64,000 nt of DNA, from the NCBI RefSeq assembly GCF_012034205.1, contig NZ_JAATEM010000021.1, positions 1-64,000 of the forward strand, read 5' to 3'. Shown one piece after another: positions 1 to 8,380 of this stretch (positions are counted from its first letter, which is position 1; each line of letters begins with the position of its first letter). The DNA comes from Streptomyces composti. GTDB lineage: Bacteria; Actinomycetota; Actinomycetes; Streptomycetales; Streptomycetaceae. The notes beneath the pieces were generated by a model. It was not told the origin of the DNA, searched no databases, and saw only the letters and a program-made list of their open reading frames with translations. The translations under genes were made by a program, and so were the position numbers.

Positions 1-1
1 G

Positions 2-388
2 CTAGGCCGCCTCCGCCTCCGGCACCCAGGCCCGCAGCGCGTCCCCCGCGTCGTCGTACACGGGTACGTCCCGGCGCAGCCGGGTCAGATCCAGGACCCG
101 GCCCGCGGTGCTGTCCGGGCGGACCACCACACGGACCCGGGTGTCCGGATGCAGCGACCTGCTGACGTCGCCGACGAGCCGCACGCCCTGGGAGTCCATG
201 AAGCCGGTCCCGGAGAAGTCGAGGACCAGAACCCGGAGCCGGCCGGGCGCCCAGCGGACCGCGCTCAGCACGAGCGCCAGCACCTCGGAGGCATTGCCGA
301 AGTCGATCTCGGGGGGAAGCGGCAGCAGCAGGCGGCCGGGGGGATCGTGCACAGCACGGAGTCGGGGCTGGACGGACACGGTACTCAC
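2..388 (-). CDS. STAS-domain anti-anti-sigma-like protein
   Basis: The predicted protein of about 128 residues has the STAS fold pattern seen in anti-sigma factor antagonists. A hydrophobic strand (LRVLVLDFSG) is followed by the signature FMDSQGVRLV, whose Ser in D-S-x-G is the residue phosphorylated by the cognate anti-sigma kinase in the SpoIIAA/BldG/RsbV family. The reading frame stays open further upstream, but I chose the GTG at 388 because the residues before it look random. No sigma or kinase gene is adjacent on this side of the window. The divergent neighbour is a GAF-ANTAR regulator. Partner unknown. Confidence 0.8.
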   Translation of the reverse strand: MSTVSVQPRLRAVHDPPGRLLLPLPPEIDFGNASEVLALVLSAVRWAPGRLRVLVLDFSGTGFMDSQGVRLVGDVSRSLHPDTRVRVVVRPDSTAGRVLDLTRLRRDVPVYDDAGDALRAWVPEAEAA

Positions 389-531
389 CTGGCAGACATT
401 CGTCCGGATACCGGCAAGGCCGTTCCTCACCCGTTCCGTCCATTGCACCACGCCCGTGCCCCATGGGGAAGCGCCTGCCCGGTGACCCACCTCATGGGCG
501 GCACGCCGTCCCGCGGGACGTCCGTACGGTC

Positions 532-1236
532 ATGACTGCCGGGATGTCCGAGACTCTGGACCGGGCGATGGTCCGCAGCAACGGGCTCGGCACGCTGCTG
601 CGCGATCTGACCGACCGTGCCGTGCGGGAGGCGCCCGGCGCCGTGGCGAGCAGCAGCACGGTGCGCCGGGCGGACCGCCTGCTGACCCTCGCCGGCAGCA
701 GCGGACCGCCGAGCGGCCCGGACCTGTACCGCTACGAGTACGGCGCGGGCCCGTGCGCGGCCGCCGCGGAGACCGGCGCCGAGCGGTGCGTCCCCGATCT
801 GGCCGCGGACGACCGCTGGCCACGGTTCGCCCGCATCGCGCTGGCCGCCGGGGTGTGCGGCGTGCCGGCCGTCCCGCTGCGGCCGGCCGAGGGCGAGCCG
901 GGCGCGGCCCTCAGCCTCTACGGCGAGCGGGCCGGTTCGCCCGCCGAGAGCCGCTCGGCGGCGCAGGTCTTCGCCGCCCGGGCCGCGGACGCGATCGACA
1001 CGGTGCTGCGCGTCGAACGCCTGGGGCAGACCGCGGCCGATGTGCGCACCGCGCTGCTCTCCCGCAGCGTGATCGACCAGGCGATCGGGATGCTCTTGGC
1101 CCATGAGCGGATCGCTCCGGACCGGGCCCTGGAGCGGCTGCACCGCGCCTCACAGAACCGGAACATCAAACTCCGCGATCTCTGCGGCCTGTTGGTGGCG
1201 CGCACGGCCGAGGGCGCCTCAAGCGGCCGGCAGTGA
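532..1236 (+). CDS. GAF and ANTAR domain regulator
   Basis: A protein of about 234 residues. The first two thirds look like a GAF sensor domain (LYRYEYGAGPCAAAAETG, then RWPRFARIALAAGVCGVPAVPL, a pattern common in Streptomyces GAF-ANTAR proteins). The C-terminal 60 residues are an ANTAR RNA-binding domain (SVIDQAIGMLLAHERI, then ALERLHRASQNRNIKLRDL). ANTAR proteins act as antiterminators by binding paired hairpins in nascent mRNA. ATG at 532 was chosen; ATG 544 is an alternative. The 3' end overlaps the end of the convergent YceI gene by 18 bases. Ligand and RNA target are unknown. Confidence 0.85.
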   Translation: MTAGMSETLDRAMVRSNGLGTLLRDLTDRAVREAPGAVASSSTVRRADRLLTLAGSSGPPSGPDLYRYEYGAGPCAAAAETGAERCVPDLAADDRWPRFARIALAAGVCGVPAVPLRPAEGEPGAALSLYGERAGSPAESRSAAQVFAARAADAIDTVLRVERLGQTAADVRTALLSRSVIDQAIGMLLAHERIAPDRALERLHRASQNRNIKLRDLCGLLVARTAEGASSGRQ

Positions 1237-2040
1237 CTCCCCCTGCACCACCTGGATGTCCAGCTCCACCTTGAGCGTGGTCCCGATGGCCGCGACGCCC
1301 GCCTGGAGGATCTGGTTGTAGTTCATCGCGAAGTCCTCCCTGCGCAGCTCGGCCGTGGCGTGGAAGGCCGCCCGGGTGCCGCCCCACGGGTCCTCGCCGG
1401 TGCCCAGACAGGCCAGGTCCAGGTCGACCGGCCGCACGACCCCGCGCATCGCCAGCTCGCCGTGGACCGTCCAGCGGTCGGGCCCGGCCTCGGTGAGCCC
1501 GGTCGACCGGTAGGTGATCTCCGGATACCGCTCCACGTCGAGGAAGTCGGCGGACCGCAGATGCGTGTCGCGCAGGTCGTTGCCGGTGTCGATGGACGCC
1601 GCCGCGATCACCGCCTCCACCCGCGACGTGGTGATGTCGTCCGGGGCGATCTCCACGCTCCCGGTGAACTCGGTGAACCGGCCGCGCACGCTGGAGATGC
1701 CCAGATGCCGGGCGACCGCGGCCACGCTCGAGTGTGCCGGGTCGATGGTCCACGGCCCCGGCGGAGGCAGCTCGGTCCCGCCCCGCCGGGCCAGGGTCAC
1801 CGTGCCGACCTCGGCCCGCCCGCTCGCGGTGACCAGGGCGCTCGCGGCGGCGGGCGCGTAGCCGACCGCCGTGACGATCACCGTGTAGGCGCCCGGAGCC
1901 AGCGGTGTCGCGTCCCGCACCGCTCCCTCGGCGTCCGCCTCGGCCCGCAGCACCTGCGCGCCGGTCCTGTCGGTCACCGTGACGACCGCGTGCGACACGG
2001 CCCATCCGTCCCGCGTACGGATCCTCGCGGTCAGTCCCAT
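1219..2040 (-). CDS. YceI-family protein with N-terminal carboxypeptidase-regulatory-like domain
   Basis: A 273-residue protein. Residues 1 to about 90 form one carboxypeptidase-regulatory-like beta-sandwich (RDGWAVSHAVVTVTD, then LAPGAYTVIVTAVGYAP). Residues 100-270 are a YceI lipocalin-like domain (PGPWTIDPAHSSVAAVARH, VRGRFTEFTGSVEI, DFLDVERYPEITYRST, MNYNQILQAG). YceI proteins bind polyprenyl or other amphipathic lipids. There is no signal peptide, so the protein is probably cytoplasmic. The start ATG 2040 is preceded by AGGGAGA at 8-base spacing. The same beta domain occurs three times on the efflux pump encoded just upstream on the same strand. Confidence 0.88.
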   Translation of the reverse strand: MGLTARIRTRDGWAVSHAVVTVTDRTGAQVLRAEADAEGAVRDATPLAPGAYTVIVTAVGYAPAAASALVTASGRAEVGTVTLARRGGTELPPPGPWTIDPAHSSVAAVARHLGISSVRGRFTEFTGSVEIAPDDITTSRVEAVIAAASIDTGNDLRDTHLRSADFLDVERYPEITYRSTGLTEAGPDRWTVHGELAMRGVVRPVDLDLACLGTGEDPWGGTRAAFHATAELRREDFAMNYNQILQAGVAAIGTTLKVELDIQVVQGESLPAA

Positions 2041-2147
2041 CCCGTTTCTCCCTGCAGAAACACGCACATGAGTCGAGGACGGCCCGCGGCCGGCGGTGCA
2101 CCCGGAGCCCTCCGGGCACGCCCCGCCCGCCGCGGGCCGGAATCCGG

Positions 2148-4634
2148 CTACTCGCCGGGGTGGGCGAGTTCGATGTCGTGGCCGTCGACGCCCTGCCCGG
2201 CGACCGTGAGGGCCGTCGCCACGGGCGGGTAGCCGGTCGCGATCACGGTGTACTCGCCGGCGTCCAGGTCGGTGAAGGCGTACGCCCCGTCCGGGCCGGT
2301 GGTCGCCGTGCCGACGACGTTGCCCGCCCCGTCGACGAGCGTCACGCGGGCGTCGGCCAGCGGACCGTGCGGCGCCCGCACGACCCCCTGGACGCGGGCC
2401 CCCGCCTCCAGGCCGACCTCGACCCGGGTGACCCCGGCACCGCCCACCTCCACGGGCAGCGCGCGAGGCCGGAAGCCCTCGGCGCTGACCGCCACCGTCA
2501 CCGTGCCCGGCACCAGTTCGGCCAGCGAGAACTCGCCCTGCTCACCCGTGGTGGCGGTGGCCATCAGGTCCCCGCGCACATCGGTCACCACGACCATCGC
2601 GTCCTTCACCGGCACCCCGCCGTCCGCGGCGCGCACCACGCCGGCCAGGCCGCTGGTGCCGCTGAGCAGCACGTCGTAGGAGACCGTCTCGTCGTTCACC
2701 ACCACGGTGGAGGCCTGCGGCTGGTAGCCGTCGGCCGAGGCGATCAGCACGTACGAGCCCGCGCCGGGCGCGTCCACCGCGTAGGACCCGTCGTCCTGCG
2801 CGACCGACCGGCCCAGCTGCCGGCCGCCCAGCGAGATCAGCGTCACCGCGGCCCCCGCCACGGCCGCGCCGCCGTCCCCGCGCACCACACCGCGCACGGG
2901 CACACCGGATGCGGAGTTCCCCGCCTCGTCACTCGCCGGAGCGGCCGCGGCCGGCTGCTCCGGAGCCTCGACGGGGCCGGCCCCCGCCACAGCAGGAACC
3001 GCTTCCTGCTCCTTTTCCTTCTCCTTCTCCTTCGCCTCCTCGGCGGCCTGCGCCAGCGCGCCCGAGGTCTTCAGCGGGACCTCCTTGATGAACAGGGTCA
3101 CCAGGAAGGCGAGGAAGGCGACCGGCGCGACGTACAGGAAGATGTCGGCGATGCCGTGCCCGTAGGCGCTCTCCAGCCACTCGCGGATGCCGGGCGGCAG
3201 CAGGTCCATGTCCGGGATCGAGCCCCCGCCGGACACCTGGGCGGCGGCTGCCTGCTCCTTCGGGCTCAGCTGCCCGATGGTGTCCTCGGCGTAGTGGCTG
3301 ATCCGGGTGGCCATCACGGAGCCCAGCACCGAGACGCCCACCGCACCGCCGAGCGACCGGAAGAAGGTCACCACGGAGGAGGCGGCGCCCAGGTCGGTCG
3401 GGGCCACCTGGTTCTGGGTGCACAGCACCAGGTTCTGCATCATCATGCCGACGCCGAGACCCAGCAGAGCCATGAAGACCGCGATGTGCCAGTACGGGGT
3501 GTCGTAGCGCATGGTGCTCAGCAGGCCCAGGCCCGCGGTCAGCAGCACGCCGCCCGCCAGCAGCCAGGACTTCCACCGGCCGGTCTTGGTGATGATCAGG
3601 CCGGAGACCGTGGACGAGACGAACAGGCCGCCGATCATCGGGATGGTCATGACGCCGGACATGGTCGGCGACTTGCCCCGGGCCAGCTGGAAGTACTGGC
3701 TGAAGTAGACGGTGCCCGCGAACATCGCGATGCCGACGAACAGGGAGGCCAGCGAGGCCAGCGTGATGGTGCGGTTGCGGAACAGGCGCAGCGGAATGAT
3801 CGGCTCGCTCGCCCTGGTCTCCACCACCAGGAAGATCAGCGCCAGCAGCACCGAACCACCGACCATGACCCCGGTCTGCCAGGACAGCCACGCGTACTTG
3901 TCGTCGGCGAAGGTCACCCAGATCAGCAGCAGGCAGACCGCGGCGGTGATGAAGAAGGCACCGGCCCAGTCGACCTTCACCTCGCGCCTGACCAGCGGCA
4001 GCTTCAGCGTCTTCTGCAGCACGAGCAGCGCTGTCACGGCGAACGGTACACCGACGTACAGGCACCAGCGCCAGCCCAGCCAGCTGGTGTCGGTGATGAC
4101 ACCGCCGAGCAGCGGGCCGCCGACGGTGGCGACGGCGAAGGTCGCGCCGAGGTAGCCGGAGTAACGGCCGCGCTCCCGCGGGGAGATCATCGCGGCCATG
4201 ATGATCTGCGCCAGGGCGGCCAGACCGCCGGCGCCGAGCCCCTGGATGACACGGGCACCGATCAGCATGCCCGGGTTCTGCGCCAGGCCGGCCACCACGG
4301 AGCCGATCACGAAGATGATCAGGGCTATCTGGACCAGCGCCTTCTTGCTGACCAGGTCGGCCATCTTGCCCCACAGCGGGGTGGTCGCCGTCATCGCGAG
4401 GAGCGAGGAGGTGACCACCCAGGTGTAGGCGCTCTGGCCGCCGCCGAGGTCGGAGACGATCTCCGGCAGGGCGTTGGTGACGATGGTGGAGGACAGGATC
4501 GCGGCGAACATGCCGAGCAGCAGGCCGGACAGAGCCTCCATGATCTGCCGGTGCGTCATCGGAGCAGTGCTGTCGGAGGAGCCTCCCCCGTGCTTGGCAT
4601 GAGCCCGCACACCGGATGGTGTGGTCGTTGCCAT
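2148..4634 (-). CDS. DHA2-type MFS efflux pump with three C-terminal carboxypeptidase-regulatory-like domains
   Basis: An 828-residue protein. Residues 25 to about 520 are a 14-helix DHA2 (EmrB/QacA) proton-coupled drug exporter, with the motif A region GKMADLVSKKALV and the motif C region GGPLLGGVITD. A charged linker rich in Glu and Lys (about 525-545) leads to three tandem beta domains at about 580-662, 663-747 and 748-828, each opening with xxGVVR and containing a GxYxx-type strand. DHA2 pumps normally end near residue 500-550, so this is an unusual extension. With 14 helices and a cytoplasmic N-terminus, the extension should lie in the cytoplasm. The gene follows the marR gene by 13 bases, so it is probably co-transcribed and MarR-repressed. 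Substrate unknown. Confidence 0.9.
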   Translation of the reverse strand: MATTTPSGVRAHAKHGGGSSDSTAPMTHRQIMEALSGLLLGMFAAILSSTIVTNALPEIVSDLGGGQSAYTWVVTSSLLAMTATTPLWGKMADLVSKKALVQIALIIFVIGSVVAGLAQNPGMLIGARVIQGLGAGGLAALAQIIMAAMISPRERGRYSGYLGATFAVATVGGPLLGGVITDTSWLGWRWCLYVGVPFAVTALLVLQKTLKLPLVRREVKVDWAGAFFITAAVCLLLIWVTFADDKYAWLSWQTGVMVGGSVLLALIFLVVETRASEPIIPLRLFRNRTITLASLASLFVGIAMFAGTVYFSQYFQLARGKSPTMSGVMTIPMIGGLFVSSTVSGLIITKTGRWKSWLLAGGVLLTAGLGLLSTMRYDTPYWHIAVFMALLGLGVGMMMQNLVLCTQNQVAPTDLGAASSVVTFFRSLGGAVGVSVLGSVMATRISHYAEDTIGQLSPKEQAAAAQVSGGGSIPDMDLLPPGIREWLESAYGHGIADIFLYVAPVAFLAFLVTLFIKEVPLKTSGALAQAAEEAKEKEKEKEQEAVPAVAGAGPVEAPEQPAAAAPASDEAGNSASGVPVRGVVRGDGGAAVAGAAVTLISLGGRQLGRSVAQDDGSYAVDAPGAGSYVLIASADGYQPQASTVVVNDETVSYDVLLSGTSGLAGVVRAADGGVPVKDAMVVVTDVRGDLMATATTGEQGEFSLAELVPGTVTVAVSAEGFRPRALPVEVGGAGVTRVEVGLEAGARVQGVVRAPHGPLADARVTLVDGAGNVVGTATTGPDGAYAFTDLDAGEYTVIATGYPPVATALTVAGQGVDGHDIELAHPGE

Positions 4635-4647
4635 GGGCTTCCTTCTC

Positions 4648-5124
4648 TTATGTGCGTGCGGAGGTACGAGTGGTCTGAGTGGCGGGAGATGCTGCGCGGC
4701 AGTCGCCGAAGCTGTCCCTGAGGCGGCCCATCAGATGGGCGAGCCGGCCGATGTCGTCGTCGGACCAGTCGGCGAGGCGTTCGGCGAGCAGCTGGGTGGT
4801 GCGGCGGAACATCTCGTCGAGCTGGGCCTGGCCGGCGGGGGTGAGGTGCAGGATGCGGGAGCGTTTGTCCGCGGGGTCCGGGAAGCGTTCGATCCAGCCG
4901 CGTTCGGCGACGTGGGCGACGTGGCGGCTGGTGACGGACATGTCTACGGCGAGGAGCTCGGCGAGCCTGCTGATGCGCATGTCGCCGTGGCGGCTGAGCA
5001 GGGTCAGGACGGCCGCGGAGCCGCTCTGGCAGTCGGCCGGCATGATGCGGCGCAGCTCACGCTTCACGGCTCCGAAGGCGCTGAACTGACGGACCAGCTC
5101 TTCGTAGGGCGCCTGATCGGGCAC
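4648..5124 (-). CDS. MarR-family transcriptional regulator
   Basis: About 158 residues with the MarR winged-helix core: ISRLAELLAVDMSVTSRHVAHVAERG is the recognition helix-turn-helix region, and DPADKRSRILHLTPAG is the wing carrying the family's D-x-R-x-R pattern. I prefer the GTG start at 5124 because GGGAGG lies just upstream. An ATG at 5136 has no such site. The gene precedes the DHA2 pump on the same strand, the usual layout of a repressor with the pump it controls. Palindromes just upstream of the start are probably its own operator. Ligand unknown. Confidence 0.88.
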   Translation of the reverse strand: MPDQAPYEELVRQFSAFGAVKRELRRIMPADCQSGSAAVLTLLSRHGDMRISRLAELLAVDMSVTSRHVAHVAERGWIERFPDPADKRSRILHLTPAGQAQLDEMFRRTTQLLAERLADWSDDDIGRLAHLMGRLRDSFGDCRAASPATQTTRTSART

Positions 5125-5139
5125 GGCACCTCCCATTCG

Positions 5140-5172
5140 TTGCTTAGAGCAACCATAGATATTGATGGTTGC
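5140..5172. promoter_or_regulatory. Probable MarR operator (two overlapping inverted repeats)
   Basis: Two perfect inverted repeats overlap here. TTGCT-TAG-AGCAA spans 5140-5152. GCAACCAT and ATGGTTGC (5149-5156 and 5165-5172) are separated by 8 bases. Both lie 16 to 48 bases upstream of the marR start, where a promoter would be expected, and they are AT-rich against the background. Autoregulation by the adjacent MarR protein is inferred. Confidence 0.65.
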
Positions 5173-5404
5173 CGCAGGCAAATAAAACGGGGCTCCGTGG
5201 CCTCAAAACTTGGCAAAGGCAACTATTGGCGGCAGTAAAGGGGGCGCCGCCCGATCCCCTGTAGGGGTGCCGCCCGCTCCCTCGCCCCGTCCCGGCACCC
5301 GGAGCGGGTGCTCACCACGGCCACGTGAACCCCACGCAGCCGCACCGGACCTGCACAGCACCCCGCTTGGGCCCCCGGCCCGGGATTCGCTAGGGTCTCG
5401 GGGC

Positions 5405-5599
5405 ATGGCTGACACCCACAACCCGCAGGGCAACCACGACCCGGCCGGCAGCACTCAGATGTTCCGCGCGTTCGTCGACGAGGCCTCCCAGGGCGGCCGG
5501 TCCAACGCCTCCGGCGGCGGCTCCCGCATCGGCCTGATCATCGGTGTCGTGGTGGCCGTGGCCGTCCTCGCGGCCGTCGCCTGGCTCGCGTTCAAGTAG
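5405..5599 (+). CDS. Small single-pass membrane protein
   Basis: A 64-residue protein, MADTHNPQGNHDP onward, with a polar N-terminal half containing a short amphipathic part (MFRAFVDEAS), a Gly/Ser-rich stretch, and one C-terminal transmembrane helix (IGLIIGVVVAVAVLAAVAWLAF). This is a tail-anchored architecture with the polar part probably cytoplasmic. It stands alone between the marR promoter and the convergent sigma factor gene. I know of no function. The reading frame, composition and clean topology support it as a real gene. Confidence 0.65.
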   Translation: MADTHNPQGNHDPAGSTQMFRAFVDEASQGGRSNASGGGSRIGLIIGVVVAVAVLAAVAWLAFK

Positions 5600-5691
5600 G
5601 CCGAGGCGCACAGATCCGGCGCGTCGCGCGACACACGGCGGCCGCCGATGCGCTCGGTGAGCGCCCCGGCGGCCGGCTCCGCGTCAGTCGG

Positions 5692-6615
5692 TCAGTCGGA
5701 GATCAGACCTTCCCGCAACTGCGCCAGCGTCCGCGTCAGCAGCCGTGAGACGTGCATCTGCGAGATGCCGACCTCCTCACCGATCTGCGATTGCGTCATG
5801 TTCGCGAAGAACCGCAGCATGATGATCCGCCGCTCCCGCGGCGGCAGCTTCGCCAGCAGCGGCTTCAGCGACTCCCGGTACTCCACGCCCTCCAGGGCCG
5901 CGTCCTCGTAGCCCAGCCGGTCCGCCAGCGAGCCCTCGCCGCCGTCGTCCTCCGGGGCCGGCGAGTCCAGCGACGACGCCGTGTACGCGTTGCCGACGGC
6001 CAGCCCGTCGACGACGTCCTCCTCCGACACCCCGAGCACGGCCGCCAGTTCCGGCACCGTCGGCGACCGGTCCAGCTTCTGCGACAGCTCGTCACTCGCC
6101 TTGGTCAGCGCCAGCCGCAACTCCTGCAGCCGCCGCGGCACCCGCACCGACCAGGACGTGTCCCGGAAGAACCGCTTGATCTCGCCGACCACCGTCGGCA
6201 TCGCGAACGTGGGGAACTCCACGCCCCGTTCGCAGTCGAACCGGTCGATCGCCTTGATCAGCCCGATCGTGCCGACCTGGACGATGTCCTCCATCGGCTC
6301 GTTGCGCGAGCGGAACCGCGCCGCCGCGTACCGCACGAGCGGCAGGTTCAGCTCGATCAGGGTGTCCCGGACGTACGCCCGCTCCGGGCTGTCCTCGTCC
6401 AGCGCGGCGAGCCGCAGGAACAGGGAGCGGGACAGAGTACGGGTGTCGAGAGCCTCGGTGGCCGACAGCTCCGCGGCAGGCTCGGCGTCCAGAGCCGTGC
6501 CTTCGTCGACGGGCGGGAGGACGGGCGGGACGGGGCCGAGTGCATCGAGAGCATCGGGCGCTGTCTCGCTCTCCGCGAGCGTGAGCACCTTCGAGCTGCC
6601 CTGGTCTGCGGACAT
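5692..6615 (-). CDS. sigN: SigB/SigF-family RNA polymerase sigma factor (sigN homologue)
   Basis: A 307-residue group 3 sigma factor. Region 2 contains NLPLVRYAAARFRSRNEP, VGTIGLIKAIDRFDCERG and FPTFAMPTVVGEIKRFFRD, the standard SigB/F/G signature. Region 4 ends in LPPRERRIIMLRFFANMTQS and EEVGISQMHVSRLL. ATG 6615 was chosen because AAGGGGG precedes it. It lies directly downstream of a sigF-like gene on the same strand. From memory, S. coelicolor has sigF followed by sigN in this genomic place, and sigN acts in aerial hyphae and sporulation. Such factors are usually held by an RsbW-type anti-sigma factor, none of which is encoded here. Confidence 0.85.
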   Translation of the reverse strand: MSADQGSSKVLTLAESETAPDALDALGPVPPVLPPVDEGTALDAEPAAELSATEALDTRTLSRSLFLRLAALDEDSPERAYVRDTLIELNLPLVRYAAARFRSRNEPMEDIVQVGTIGLIKAIDRFDCERGVEFPTFAMPTVVGEIKRFFRDTSWSVRVPRRLQELRLALTKASDELSQKLDRSPTVPELAAVLGVSEEDVVDGLAVGNAYTASSLDSPAPEDDGGEGSLADRLGYEDAALEGVEYRESLKPLLAKLPPRERRIIMLRFFANMTQSQIGEEVGISQMHVSRLLTRTLAQLREGLISD

Positions 6616-7009
6616 GCCACCCCCTTTGGGTCGCGGGACGGTCGCGGCGAGCGCTCCCGTCCGAGGAACGCAGCCTTCACCTGAATACCGGCGCCGAGGC
6701 TCCGGCAAACGCGTCTCCGGCAGAATGTCACATGTCGGCAACGCGCTGTAGTGACATGTCGACATCCGAGATGCGAATCCGCCCTGGAAACAGGCGGTCT
6801 GACGGCGTTTCGGCCAAAAAGTAAGCACAGTTCCGCGGGTGGGCGATTCGCTCTTCGAGGTGATCCGTCGATCACCTGTCCGCCCGCGCACGGGCCCGGG
6901 TTCACGACCTTACGCGACCGCGACCGAGGCCCCGCTCCCGTCCGGCCGACTCGTCCGTCCGGCCGTCTCGCCTCGCGGCCCTCCCGGCCGTCTCGTCCGT
7001 CCGGCAGGG
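6616..7009 (-). other. 394-bp intergenic region between sigF and sigN
   Basis: No gene is visible. Close to the middle are two copies of the palindrome GACATGTC-like core and an inverted repeat, ATGTCAC at 6725-6731 and GTGACAT at 6751-6757. These sit about 110-140 bases upstream of the sigN start. The length suggests that sigN has its own promoter here rather than relying only on read-through from sigF. I could not identify a convincing GTTT/GGGTA-type promoter by eye. Confidence 0.4.
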
Positions 7010-7849
7010 CTACGCATCGATCCTGTTCGCCGACCGCAGCCGCTGGAAACTCCGCGCCAGCAGGCGCGACACATGCATCTGCGAGACCCCGAGCTCCGCG
7101 CTGATCTGGGACTGCGTCAGATTGCTGTAGTACCGCAGCAGCAGAATCCGCTGCTCCCGCTCGGGCAGTTGCACCAGCAGATGCCGTACGAGGTCGCGGT
7201 GCTCCACACCGTCCAGCGCCGGGTCCTCGTAGCCGAGCCGGTCCAGCAGCCCGGGCAGCCCGTCGCCCTCCTGCGCAGCCTCCAGCGAGGTCGCGTGGTA
7301 GGAGCGCCCCGCCTCGATGCAGGAGAGCACCTCCTCCTCGCTGATGCGCAGCCGCTCGGCGATCTCGGCCGTCGTCGGGGTGCGCCCGAACGCGGTGGTC
7401 AAGTCCTCCGTCGCGCTGTTGACCTGCACCCACAGCTCGTGCAGCCGGCGCGGCACGTGCACGGTGCGCACATTGTCGCGGAAGTACCGCTTGATCTCGC
7501 CGACCACCGTCGGCATCGCGAAGGTCGGGAACTGCACGCCCCGGTCGGGGTCGAAGCGGTCGATGGCGTTGATGAGTCCGATGGTGCCGACCTGGACCAC
7601 GTCCTCCATCGGCTCGTTGCGCGAGCGGAACCGTGCCGCGGCGTAGCGCACCAGCGGAAGATTGGCCTCGATGAGCGCCGCGCGTACGCGGGCGTGCTCC
7701 GGGGTGCCCGGTTCGAGCTCCTTGAGCTGGGCGAAGAGGACCTGGGTCAGTGCCCGTGTGTCGGCGCCCCGGCGCTTGGCGGGGACGGGTGCGGCTGCGG
7801 GAACCTCGTCCTGGGGCGGCGCAGTACTGGCCGACACGGTCAACGCCAC
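7010..7849 (-). CDS. sigF: SigB/SigF-family RNA polymerase sigma factor (sigF homologue)
   Basis: A 279-residue group 3 sigma factor with an Ala/Pro-rich N-terminus followed by regions 2-4: NLPLVRYAAARFRSRNEP, FPTFAMPTVVGEIKRYFRD, VPRRLHELW, then LPEREQRILLLRYYSNLTQS and LGVSQMHVSRLLARSF. Very similar to the downstream paralogue. In S. coelicolor SigF is a late sporulation sigma factor needed for spore wall and pigment maturation. Start GTG 7849 was taken; GTG 7837 is possible. The tandem arrangement with sigN supports the assignment. Confidence 0.85.
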   Translation of the reverse strand: MALTVSASTAPPQDEVPAAAPVPAKRRGADTRALTQVLFAQLKELEPGTPEHARVRAALIEANLPLVRYAAARFRSRNEPMEDVVQVGTIGLINAIDRFDPDRGVQFPTFAMPTVVGEIKRYFRDNVRTVHVPRRLHELWVQVNSATEDLTTAFGRTPTTAEIAERLRISEEEVLSCIEAGRSYHATSLEAAQEGDGLPGLLDRLGYEDPALDGVEHRDLVRHLLVQLPEREQRILLLRYYSNLTQSQISAELGVSQMHVSRLLARSFQRLRSANRIDA

Positions 7850-7980
7850 CTCTTATCCGTCAACTCATCCGTCAAAAGCGGTCATAGCATCACAAGACAG
7901 GCTAACCGTGTGCAAGCACCGCATATTTCGTGTTGAGGGAGAAGGGGGGCGTCGCAGAAAGCATCACCAGCATGCGAAAA

Positions 7981-8003
7981 CCCTCCGCCGTGACGACGGA
8001 GGG
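7981..8003. terminator. Hairpin between sigF promoter region and Dabb gene
   Basis: CCCTCCG and CGGAGGG (7981-7987 and 7997-8003) form a 7-bp stem. It lies about 85 bases beyond the stop of the leftward Dabb gene, so it may end that transcript. Short stem, no T tract, so confidence is modest. Confidence 0.35.
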
Positions 8004-8086
8004 CACGAGGCGAACGGGTGAACCTGCCCTGTCGAGTACCCGATCGCAACGCGATCAGGGCTCGCTCGGAGCTCGGCCGGAGCTGG

Positions 8087-8380
8087 TCAGAACTCGTAGT
8101 CCGCGATCACCCAGGTGGAGAACTCCCGCCAGAGCGCCACCCCGGCCTGATGATCGGGGTGCTCCACATAGCGGCGCAGCGCGTCCGTGTCGTCGAACGC
8201 GGAGTTGATGGCGAAGTCGTAGGCGATGGGGCGGTCGCTGATGTTCCAGGCGCACTCCCAGAACCGGATCTCGGGGATCTTGCCCTCCAGAGAGCGGAAG
8301 GCCTCCACGCCCTTCACGACCCGGGGGTCGTCCCGCTCGACGCCCTCGTCGAGCTTGAAGAGCACGAGGTGGCGGATCAT
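8087..8380 (-). CDS. Dabb (stress-responsive A/B barrel) domain protein
   Basis: A 97-residue ferredoxin-like dimeric barrel protein: MIRHLVLFKLDEGVERDDPR at the start, then IRFWECAWNISDRPIAYDFA and a C-terminal YVEHPDHQAG segment, as in Dabb proteins. Some family members are polyketide cyclases or act in stress responses, but most in actinomycetes are uncharacterised. ATG 8380 was chosen because GGAGGT is at good spacing; the GTG one codon earlier is too close to it. The start overlaps the stop of the preceding microprotein gene (TGATG), so the two are translationally coupled. Confidence 0.82.
   Translation of the reverse strand: MIRHLVLFKLDEGVERDDPRVVKGVEAFRSLEGKIPEIRFWECAWNISDRPIAYDFAINSAFDDTDALRRYVEHPDHQAGVALWREFSTWVIADYEF

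Noticed and set aside
2160..4721. A very long open frame antisense to the DHA2 pump
   Set aside because: It mirrors the third-position GC bias of the pump gene, gives a His/Arg/Asp/Gln-rich product with no domain pattern, and the pump on the other strand is clearly real.
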